Origin: Ooceraea biroi
Taxonomy: Eukaryota > Arthropoda > Insecta > Hymenoptera > Formicidae
Length of the DNA stretch: 64,000 nucleotides
NCBI RefSeq assembly: GCF_003672135.1
Contig: NC_039507.1
Coordinates: 4,789,624-4,853,623, forward strand
Direction of reading: 5' to 3'
Part shown: in pieces, positions 48,690 to 61,100 of the stretch
How the letters are laid out: every line of letters begins with the position of its first letter
Position numbering within the stretch: the first letter of the stretch is position 1
Notes under the pieces: generated by a model
What the model saw: only the letters and a program-made list of their open reading frames with translations
Databases searched by the model: none
Told to the model about the DNA's origin: nothing
Position numbers and translations under genes: made by a program

Positions 48690-51545
48690 TACTCAATCAT
48701 GGATAGAGTACAAAGTATACAAATACAAAGTATACAAAGGTATCACAAGCGACAATTTTATATTTCTACATATTAAATGAAAATTTCTTGTGTAATATTG
48801 ATTTTATAAATAAAGTATTACGCAATTGTTATCTAGTAACTAACGTGCGTTTAGTTTGAAGTTACGTGATGACACTACAGAAGGTTACGAATGACATGTA
48901 TGTCAATTATTCACACGGAGGATGCGCGACGTTAACCCGTTGCGGTTTCTGAGGGTCAATACAAATGATACTCGCGACGCTGCCGTCTAGACGTTATCCT
49001 TATTTCCAGATTTCTTTCTCAGAAGATGATCTTTGAAGTCAATTTCGTGGGTAGCTGTTGCCCTGGCGCTTCCGGATGTGCAACAATGTATGACAACATC
49101 CGTTCATTAATGGAAATACTTCGTAAAGATTCTCTGAAGTACTAAATGTGACCAATCTGGGCGTTGGATATCTTACGGTTCGTAAAAGGCTCGATTACAA
49201 TTTAGTGGCTTCAAATAGGAGCAATGGGTTAAATAGGATCGGAAGAAGTTGGTCAGAATGTTCAGTAAAATAAAATAAGTAGATATTAAATATAAATATA
49301 ATTTGAAGTCGAAAGTACAAGAAAGATCTCGATCTTGTAAGATTTATTTTGATGCTAAATTCATTTTATATTTGTTATAATGAAAAACCAAGATGTAAGA
49401 TAAATTTCACACAGAATCGATAGTTATTATTAGAAAGCTTTCTCTCCTCTGTGAAAAAAGAATTTTTTATTATAAACTTACTTTAAAGATTAAATTAAAT
49501 ATTTAGCTTGATTACTCGAAGCAAAAATTTCTCTTCCGAAGTATTCCGAGCATTATCAAATACGATGTACGAAATGAAATACAAAACCTAATCTCATGAT
49601 GCATATGTATTTTCTATCCACGAGACGTCGCAAGACCGTGCAAGAAAGGTGGTAACCGATTAGCGTACGTCGCATTCGCACCTGCGATATTGTTGTTGCT
49701 TGCGCGACGAAGAAATCGTCGACATCAAGGCAAACGACTCGCGAGGAAAAATGAAACGAACAATACGCGCGATTTGCGTACTCCCTAATTGCCGAAGCTT
49801 GACTTTGATGTCACGGTAATATACGCATGCGGCGAGTTTTGCGCGCTTTGCGTCGATTGCTTTATCGAATATCTCTATTTTTACGTCTGCCGCTGTTAGT
49901 GTGCCCCTAATCGCTTCCAACATCGTGCACAATTTACAACAACGTCATTTGCATTCGGCGGCGGGACACCACATTTTTCTCATGCAAACGGCGCGATTCA
50001 TCAAAATGCTATTAAACAATAAAGTGAATTGTGACCAATTATGCGTTACGCGAGATGCTATCGCGTAGATGACCTTTCCGCGCAGAGCTTGACGTCAGTG
50101 CGGTACTGCTTGTGACGAATGTTGCGTGATAGATTATGTTACACCATGGGAATGGTCCATGCAGCGTGCGTGCGTGCTCGCGATAATTCGATTACCGATT
50201 TGATGCCTGTCGCAACGGTAGAATGCAGATAAAACGCGACTGATCCGCGTCAAGTGCAAGTGCAAGTGCTTTCGTTTCCGTGGGTGTCTGCGGACGTGGG
50301 CGCAAAATTTCACGGTCATGACGACGACCGCCCACATGAGTTTAACGTCACTAATGCTACGTCATGGATTTCTCGGACTCGAAGAAATACTTCAACACGA
50401 GCTCGATCTCGTGTGACCTTATCGCGTAACATTCTTCGCCGCGGGAATGTCATCATTTGGTAATTCGGTGACGGATGTAACGGTAACTCCGTCGACTCAT
50501 TGTCGCAACAGGATGTATCACTGCGCTGCGGGAATATAATATTGGAGATAAGCTGCAATATTGTTAGCTATCGCGAAGTCAGTCGGCATCGGTTACACTC
50601 TAGTGCCTATCGCGACGTGATACATCCCCCTCGCAGGGGAGTAAATTTGACTGATTGTGAGTGCAAATGCAAATACGTGATAACGACCTAAGAGAACATC
50701 ATACTAATTAATGAAGATAAAGTCTGAACGAAATAGAGCCATAAGTGCATTTCCTCAAAATGTCTTTCTTGTGCAGAACAGATTTCTCTCGTTTTTCGCT
50801 GACAATAGATGAAAATGGCTGACGATGAGTCGTGATTTACGCATGCATTACATCTACAGACAAATGAGAGATCTCAAAGTTGAGATATCCCATTGACTCA
50901 CCTTATCCTGCGGGGAAACTCGAGTGCGGGGAAGTTCGATCTGCAACAAAGGAAGATACGAATCGATTAATTCCCGCGCAAGGTTTCGCAATAGGTTTTT
51001 TTTCGTAATGCACTCGCGCCTGCCATCACGTTTCCTCGTTGTATCGGATTTTGACGTCTTTCGTCCAGCGGAGACGAACACGCGATAGAGGATGCAAAGT
51101 CCGATACTTATTTTAAAGCTTTATGCAACGATTACGTTACACCGAGCAGGATATTCTCTCGGTGTATATCCCCCCGTGTATTAATCCTGCGGTCACTTCG
51201 TTAGTCCGCGTAAGTCAGATTTACCGCTGCTGTAATAGTTACTTGGCGGAAGAAAAAAGGTAGTCATCCTTCAAGTATGCGGGTATTGTTTCTTAATAAC
51301 ACGTTTTGAATCATGCTCAGTCGGCAGACGGGTCTTCGAGATGCATTCGCATTCGCGATTGTTGTGTCGTGCGGCTTATTTACTCTCACCGATGTCGCGG
51401 CAAAAGCCACTTTACTTTTCTCTGTACATTTTTATATAATTTATTCTATAATTTATATCAAGAATGTGTAAAAAGTAAAAAAGTCATCACACTTAAAAAG
51501 TCATATCAAGATTATGTAATCATATATGTTGTTTATATATAATTT

Positions 51546-51561
51546 TACACACACACACATT
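51546..51561. repeat. (CA)n microsatellite
   Basis: A short CA run of about eight units in AT-rich DNA. Confidence 0.8.
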
Positions 51562-54500
51562 AAATAAAATAATTAAATATCAGATATCTATTATTGCAGC
51601 GTAAATCACAAATAGCGCAGGAATAAAAATACAAGACATGTGCATAAGAAGATAAAAACTTGTCAATGGCATTATGTTGCTTCTCATCTGCCGAGCGGAA
51701 GATATTGATTACGTCGCTTTTTGTCATGTTAATCTTTCTCACGCGAGCAAGGCCAGGTGGAGCGATGCGGACGTTGCAACGGACTCTATATGTGTATGAT
51801 CTACATGGTATAGATGCATTGCACCTGTCGCAGCGGCTTCTTCGTAATCGCCATAGATTTCTCCAGAATAGCCGAGGCCAGTTGTGCTTGGTTTAGGATA
51901 CCGGTGCGAGCGGCGAGAGTAAGTTGTGTATCACTTGTACTTTCCTGACACCGCATACCGAGAAGAGAGGTCTGTTCTTCTCGGACCACCCGTATCCGAA
52001 CTTGCACAGTGTGTCTCGTGTATTTCAACACACCAACAATGCCTATCATATTGTAATGACGTAAGACAAATACATGTTTTCATACACAAACAGTTACCTT
52101 ATTCTATTTCTTACTTCATAGCGTATTTTTCAGTCCAGACGCGCGTCCCCATTTCCCTCTAGTGTGATTCAGAGTACAATTTGGACATTTTTTCTTATAC
52201 GATATTACATGTCGCACCTTCATCAAACATGCGCTTGCCAAGTGTCCAGATCTCCGAGTTAATGTTGATCCTTAAGAGGGATCATTAATTGTTATTTATA
52301 TTTCAGAGATGAAAAGAATTTCTGGAAGTAGCGTACAGGACACTCTGTGCCTGGACACTCTTCATCGTTCCTCTTCGTTGCAATCGTACGATGGCACGTG
52401 GTCGGAGCAGCTGGTGTGTGCGTCCAAGTATGCACTTGTCCCTCGCATGGAGCGCTGGTATGTACAGATCATTTCCTCCGGATGATTCATCGCCGAGTCG
52501 GTGCCCTTCAGGATGGTGGGTCTCCACTTGGGATCGGAAGATCGCACGATATCGTGTTACCTCTTCAGGGTAACACCTGTGCAGCTCGTCTCGTCGCGGC
52601 TGCCATCGCCAGTGTGCTACCACGCGCTTTTGCTTGAGATGCACTCCACGCTGATCCAGTCGCTTTGTAGTCCCTCGCCTGATGGCCGTTCCTCTGTCGA
52701 GTATTCATTTCTCTCGATAAGATTTCTGGCAGGTCCTCACCTGTGGCATCTTCGGCAACACGTGCTCTCACCAACACTGTTCCTTCATTCATTCATTCAC
52801 GCTTTCATTCAGCGCGACCGTATCGATTGGTCTGACGATGCAGCGCAGGACAGTTTGTGCGACCAGTCGCATTAAATTCCCGGACCGTATCTGTTTGCCT
52901 TGCGTTCTTATATAATCTCCTACAATTGTACACAGTCTATTTAAAAATATTTTTCAGCGATATTGATCACAGACACACACAACATTCGCACAGCGAATGC
53001 TTGTTTGATAATTCCGTGTCATTAGCAAGAGAACTTGGGTTACAATCTTAGAGGTCCGTATTTAATCTTCGGTTATACGTTATCGATACTTCGTCCAGTT
53101 ACAGTCTGCTATCATTGAAGATCATTTTACACGGCCGTCTCTCCGCTAGCTATCCCCATCTCGATATAAACGCAAACAGAACGAAGAAGGTTGCATACCA
53201 TCGATAGTCAGGCGATGTGTTTCAGCCGTTCATTCACATATGCGCACATGCGACCTCCTTGCCACGAGCATTCCCCTTCGCTATTTAAATAAACGCGCAT
53301 TCCTCAGGTGACGATAGTTTCCTCTGCAGCCTGTTCGCTGCAGTTGTCAATTCTCATGGCAAGATAAATTTATAGGATCGAAATAAGCGGTAACATTGTA
53401 GTGAAATAGAAAGCATGTTTGCAAAACAATCTAAAAGTCAATTACTAACCATCTTAATTTCATGATTGACGAATGTTACCATGTATACTCGTGTATGATA
53501 AAATTTTTGCTTTCTGAGAAAAGTGAAAATATGAATTTAATCTTCGCAGAGGAAGCAAACCCTTTGAATTGGTTCTAACTGCTTTTAATATCCGGAATTC
53601 ATTAAGTAGAAAACAAGTCCAAAACAAGTGTTACATATTCAGCTTGGAAGCTGTGGTATTTCCGGAACATCGGTTGAACGCAAATTTCGTGGGGCGCTCG
53701 TTCGCTTCGTCATACACGCGATCTCCGAGGGCATACTCGTAAGAGGATCGAGCGCGCATAGGATCGTCGAGACCGTTCGTTGAATCATCGCGACTCGATT
53801 CCAGGAATGTTCCATTCATCTTCAGGGAGGGGGAGAGCAATGTCTTCGTAAAGGACGCGTAAACCGAAGGTCTTGCGGAATCGACGAACTTGCTTGCGGA
53901 AGAAACTCATCCTGACCTCATTCCGCGCGCGGTCGTGGCTTTGAGGACGCGACTTTCCTAATAACAGCTTGACAATTTTTAGGAATATGCCACACTTAGG
54001 TCGTCGTATTTGGCGCAGTGGGAACATCAAGCCACCACCTCCAGCATCTTTCCATGACATCACCAACTTCAGTATCCATTTGCTTACCGCTAACATGCCA
54101 TAATTCTATTACAGGCAATACGTAATAATAAAACAAGTACGATTATACCTTGTAACAAACACGTAATCCACAAAAGAAATGTGATATCCTTGGTAGTAAA
54201 ATAAAATTACTGTAATATTTTATCCAATCGCACGTGATGTATAAAACATTTCTGTTTTATTTGCGTAATTAAAAGAAGTAAGACTTTTACAGAGAATTGC
54301 TGCGTAATGCTCGTATTACTCAATACGGATTCTGACTGAATACATGTTTGTACATTACACAGAGCAGGCACGGGTTTTCCCTGTCTCGTATCTTCAGGCA
54401 CACATGAACTCATTCACGCTTACGTTGACGTAGTGTACTATTCTTGCAGAGCTGCCGGCTACACTCCCGTGGCGACAGATTTTCGTATACGCTTTGTTCA

Positions 54501-57500
54501 ATGAAGTTTGTGAATAAACGCGATTACGTGTCTCGGAACGTGTCTTCCGCGATGACTGCTAAGTGCAAGTTCAACATGAAAAATTACCTATCACGTTTCT
54601 GCGAATTTACACCTACGTCATTCAGCGTCATTCACGATGGGAGTAAGTTTAACGCGGTTGTCTTAGGTAATCGCGCATAGTGATGGTGCAAAGTGCTAAA
54701 AATTCGGGTCCATGGATCCATGGGAGCCATTGATGTGCCGCGGATGCCGATGCCCGTGCTCTGAATCATTGCGAGCAAATTCGTTCGGCGCCGGCGACGA
54801 TGGCGAGTGGGACCACCGTCCAATTGTTTAGTCACGATCGCGCGTCTTTTTGGGATCTTGCGCAAGATGGAATCCCGTTACGCTCCGTCTGTCAAGCTTC
54901 GCGCCACTCTCATGCAAATCCTCCTCTCATTCATGCAACCGCACGCTCCGTCATTCCACGGATATGCGGACGTTTCGTATCCGCGTATCGCATGAAACGC
55001 TGCGCGGATTCTGAAGGTATACATATAATATCACGTGTATCTTCCAATATTTATATAATATCTAGCAGACAAAAAATAGGAAAACATATTAATATATATG
55101 CAAATATAATAGATAACAAACAGATTGGACATTAAGCAAGTACATTATATCCTCGCGGGAAACATCACGCATGCATGCGATTATTATCGATCGATGAGAT
55201 CGTAAGAAGCGCTACAAGCATTAGATACGATAACGCATATTAACATTATTTTTCTAATGGCATTAAAACAATTCCGAGACGCATGTTCAACCTAACGATC
55301 TCGCGAGACCACTTATGCACGATACTGTCGTTATGCACATCACAAGGTCTTTTTTTATACTTGTTATTCATACAGGGGGAAGCACACCGCGCGTATAATG
55401 TATGCATGTATGCCAGGCGATCGGTCTTTTGCGTAAGACGTCCAGACGATACCGAGGCACAATTATCATTCACCTGATTCACCTGTCGGCACCGTCGGCG
55501 TCGCGCCGCCGCAAACACGTAACTCGCTGCGTCTCTCGGTCCAAGTACCGGGGATCTCTTTCGCGGAACTTGCCTTCGACTTTTGATCGAGGCCATTAGT
55601 TAGAGATTTTACGGCGGCCGGCGTACCGCGAGAGCCGCTCGTAATTTCTGGATTAATAATTGCCGCGTCGAAGGCGAAACGGATGCCGCGAGGATTGCTC
55701 GCGTCGCGTTGCCTTGTCGCGAGGCGATCTTTTCCTCCTTCGCATCGGCGCGGCGCCGCGCGGATGATGACGCAGGTGATCGATTGATTGGCCATCGAGA
55801 TTGTCACGCTCGGCGTCTTGATGTGATACGACGCCTTCCTAATTTTCCCCGGGCCGACAGAATTTATTTTGTATGGCGAACGGTCAGTGACGCGCGAACG
55901 ATACTCACAAGCATCAGCTCGCGTGGCGAATTAGCATACTCGTATCGTTATTTTCACGCGACCGTAAAGTTTGTCGCGAACGTGCGCGGGCTCACGTTCC
56001 GCTTAAGGATACTTAAGCCCCGCCGTGAGGATATTTCGGGAAAGGATTTATGGTCAATCTCTGACGACACAGAGCCGCCTTAAAATCGATTTTATTTTTT
56101 TATTTAGTTTGGAGTTGCTGAAAATTGCGTCAACTTACTTCACGCGAGAACTGTTCTTCTAATGTTTTCGTATGTCCATTGCATGCGTGGATTAGATGAA
56201 TGAGACAAATAAGTATCAATATAACAGACAAATAATGAAAATAAAAATAAAAATATGAAATACAAATAACATGAATTTTCACACAAATTTACGTGAAAGT
56301 CCGAATAATTTTGCTTATTGGCGCCAACGCCAACGTTACTGGCTGAATTAATAAGAGCTAAATTTAGTACAAGTCGCTTGAAAGAAGAGAGAGATCTGCT
56401 AATTTAATGATGATTATCATCTGAATTTTATATTATCATCGCGATATATCGTAATAATGAAAATGTAGTCGAAGAATGTAAAATCCGCGATAGAATGTAA
56501 ATTCCGTGCGATTTACTAGTAACAACGGTGCTGCGAGAGAATCATAGGTAAACTCGTGCACGATTGCTGAGTCATTTCGTGACTCCGAGAAATGAACGAG
56601 AGAAGTTTCCCAGTAACCAGATGATCCGCCTCTTAAATCGAAAATATTAAATGCAATCAAGTGATTGTAGCTTATCATCGCTGTCATTATGTTATCACAC
56701 GTACGAAAGATCGAGCAGAAAATATAACTTCACGGGAATAAATAGAAGCACCGTTTATATCGTACATATAACGGGAGGCCTTCATCGAAAGGATCTGATT
56801 ACGAATTTTCTATTTGACGAATGTACTTTGCATCCTGATATTTTCAGTGTACCAGCGTTTTCAATATTTCATATTTGTAATTATGTGTACAAGAAAAAAA
56901 TCATATTTATGCCTGATAATTATATTTATCAAAATGTATTAAATTGCATTTGTGTATGAATAAAACGATAAAAATACAATATAAAAATAGAAGATATATT
57001 GAAACTGCTTCAGTAACTATTACATTTTACATTGATGTTATAGTAGCATCGTTTCGAAAAATATTTCTTCGAAAAGATCGACCTCTGATATATTGCTCAG
57101 GTTCGGTTTCTTGTTCCTTATTACACGTCCCGGTTTGGACCTGTCCTCTCCATGGTTCTTTACTCAATGAATAGCTGTAGTTTCAGAACGTAGAAATTTG
57201 AGAAGTTTCACTTGCATTTTTCTGTTCAGCAGCTGAAGCTTTTTTTATTCGTTTAAATAAAAGAATGCGTTCTGCTTCAGTCCAGAATTACGAATTACGT
57301 TTATATCAACATAGAAAAATATAGAACAATATAGAAAAAACATAGAAAATCTTTGCGAATTCGTTTAATACTGTAAACGTATTTGGTCACAGTGATTTCC
57401 GTCGGGGAAAGACAGTGATGATGTAAAACTTTCTCTTTCCCTGCGTGCGCTCTTACCTGAAACGGCGGTCCCATTTTACGATGTATGGATGCAGCTTCGT

Positions 57501-58118
57501 GCAAAAATCAGCTACAACAACACCCAATACACGTATCGATCTACTGTTTAAACGATCTCATGCCGCTATAAATTCACGGCCTTGCGGCCTCACACGCCAC
57601 GCGCGCTACGGCGGCGCAAGGGAGTTGAATAATACGTTGGATAAATCGTTACGTCGAGCACGTTATCTCGCGATACTGACCTGTTTTTCATAACGATCCG
57701 CACGGAGAAGGAACCGATATTTCCTAGTCTGCGAGCTTATCGCGCAGTTTTACATTTCGCGCGATCACGAAATCATCAGGATTTTATCAATGCATGTGAA
57801 TGCACTCGGACGAGTACGATTACACGAGGACGAGATGCGGCTAATATCTAGAACCATCAAATTGTAAGCAGTCGCGTGCTGCCCGTGCATTTCAATCTGA
57901 TCACCGTCCCGACCTACATTTCCAGGAACTATGATGCGCAAATTTAGCGGAGAATTTAAAACGTGTAGGTAGAAACATTCCATCCTTCTTTTATTAATAG
58001 CCGAAAAGTATATATTTCACTAAAAATATATTAAATATAAATAATGCATAATATCTTAGGAAATCCTCATTCTAATAATATTTAATAGTAGTATATATAT
58101 AAATTAATTAATACCCGT

Positions 58119-58146
58119 TCACACACATACACACACACGCACACAG
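58119..58146. repeat. imperfect (CA)n microsatellite
   Basis: CA units interrupted by one T and one G, in AT-rich sequence. Confidence 0.8.
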
Positions 58147-61100
58147 AGCTAAAAATAATAATTATTAAATATAAAAAGAATCATTTCTTGCCGGAGAGCG
58201 ATGCAAAAATAAGATATGGCAGAAATAGACTGAAATATATAGTTGCATGTTCATCGATTACTTTGCTACGTAAGCTCAACGTTACGCTGAAACATCTGCT
58301 TTAAGGGTCAATCGGTGCACTTGATTCTACCGATTTAATAGATACAAGCAGATGTAATATAATCTAAAACTCTAGATTACTTAAAGACAGATGAGACGCT
58401 TTCCTGTCACTGTAGGCAGGTAAGATATGGAGGAACGATCTTGCATGATACACTCGCGCAACTACAGCGAAGAGAATACCAAACGGCGCTCGAGCCCGTG
58501 AGGTGTATGAATCAGTCGTAAGCAAGCAAGTGTAACGACCGAGTGACGTCAAGAAGATTGCACAACGAAGCACGCCGGTAATCCCAACCGTTAACTTGCC
58601 CGATCGATTCCTCGATCTCCCTACGAGAGTGATCGGGAACGCAATGCGGAATTTGGAATTCAGGATCCGTCCGCTTTGTTCCATGATGCGCCTACTTTTT
58701 CTTCGAGCATTTTCGAAAGTTCGTGTATAGATCAGACTGAGCTACACTAGTTCATCCTATGACTAATCGATCTATTAGGACTCGCACACTTATTAACGTT
58801 CATAATCATATTTGTTTAATGTGTCGTAATTTTCCGCTCTAATTTTACATCACGGACAAGGCAACGAGCGAAAGTTAGATGTTAAATTTATGTTAACATG
58901 AAGCTTTTAGAGGAACAAAATTATTGAATTTATATAAGTAAAGTGAAGTCCCTGTATTATTTTAGATCTAGATTTTGTAATTCAAAGATCGTATCGCGTA
59001 AAATCCGGCGATAAAAACGACAATCGTTTTCAGGAACTCATGATTCCTGTAAATGTACGTCAATTTCTGATATCTCGGTGTTTCCTGTTCGCCAACCCGG
59101 AAATTCTCTCCCGAAACGTAAAACATTCATGTATCAATCATAAATTATCGTTTTGCCTCCCACGTTTTCGCTAGTAAAACTCGATTGTAAAGTTTCCAGT
59201 ACCAGAAATCCTCCTTTCGCAGCTGATATCCTACTGGGCGATAAGAAAATTCTTCTGACGTCATCGCGAGATCCGCTTTTGTAGATGCCGATCACGCCGA
59301 CGCTTGGCGCATTCAACGAGAAAGTCAAGCGGAGATAGTCGCGAAATAAGTGAAAGTGCAGTGCAACGAGACCATTATGAATCATTAACTTCCCAAATCC
59401 GCATTTTACATCCATAAATTTTTCGATCATCGATTAAATGTCTCGAGTTCAAGAAAACGAAAACGCGTGCACAATTTTGATTAAACTTGATAAGCCACTT
59501 GCAATAAATTACACTGGTCAGCGTTCACGAATAGCAATACAAAAATTATAAATATTTTTATATAGAATTTTAACCAGATTATTGTGTGATATGTTTACTA
59601 GTACTTACAAAATTTGACATAGTTTTTAACTCGCAAACGCCAGTTTGATTGATCGCGATTTATTCTGTTTGTACTTTTGATCAAGACTGTGCACGAGATT
59701 GGAGTAATCGCTTCGCGTGGTGAATTAAGTTATTAACGGCATCCGTAGAGGCGAGAAGCGGAAGTCTGTACGCAAAGTACAGAGACTCTTGTGACATCTT
59801 ACAAGATAACGATTTAACGTCACTTCCGTAAACGTTCGAGGAATTTTGAAAGATTTCGTGCTGCGATGTGTCACACGTCGGAAGATTCATACAAGATGTT
59901 TGATTATATGGCGTCTTCGCGCGATATAGTACGGCAAACATTATTCATCCGTTTACGTAATTGGAACTATAGCGCGGAATCATTCTTTTTAATCGATGCT
60001 ATTAGACCTGCTGCTACTAAATAGTTTTAACATGAATACGTTAATAACTGAAGCTTTCGATCCAGGATAGAAGAAAATGCAATGCAATCATGTTTTTATT
60101 TTATCACCTCTTGAAATTTTTTCCAGCAAACCGCAGTATGTTTATATTCTTGAATAATTTTTATTAATTTCTTGAATCGCCTCTATAACCATCAACTTAA
60201 CTACGTAATGTACACCTGTGACATGTTAACAATACATGTAATAGCTATGTTATTGTCGCGATGCTAACGTCATATCGCGTTGATTAGTTTACGTGCATAG
60301 TTATCTTAAGATTTGAAAATCTTTCTTTATCGTGTACTTGCGTCAATCACATGATTATAATTAGATATGAGGAAGATCTGCCTATTAATTAAGTCTGAAT
60401 TTGTGTGGCACGCGCGTGTATGTGTATGTGTGTACGATATAACATGCCGTCATAAAAAGTTTATAAAGGCTTACGAAGCTCGGGAGATGTGATAGCAGGT
60501 GAACGCACGGTTGTATTGATTATTAGTCGTCATGGATATTATTTAAGATCATGACGAATTGTACGAATACGACATAACTGACAATACGTGTAACATGCTA
60601 TAATTAACACATCACTAATTTTGTAAACAATAGGTCTTTATTATCTTAAGCATACTAATTTGTCGAGAAAACGCTTTAATGAACGTGAATATATTTTCGG
60701 AATGTCCGTACATATTCCAGCAGAACATCTATATTTATATTAAGTATGATTCATTTATTAATCCTGCTGTGTTTTTCAAAGCGTATATGAAGGATGATGA
60801 AAACGAACATTTGTGTTACTATTACATTCCATTGCAAATCTGTTATCGAAATACAATATGTTTTAGGAAAAATATAATATTTTCCTAAAATACAAAAAAA
60901 TATTTTAGGAATATTCTATGCTTATAAATATAATGTGAAAATATATAAAGCGTATATGAAGTTAATATCACAGAAAATATTAATTCCAATAAATTTCCGT
61001 TTTTCGAGAGGAGAAAATTAATAGAAACTTATAAAGTCTCTTCTAGTCGTAATCTTCCCTGTTCTCCGTTCCGAGCAAAAATCGCGTGTTCGCGCGATCG

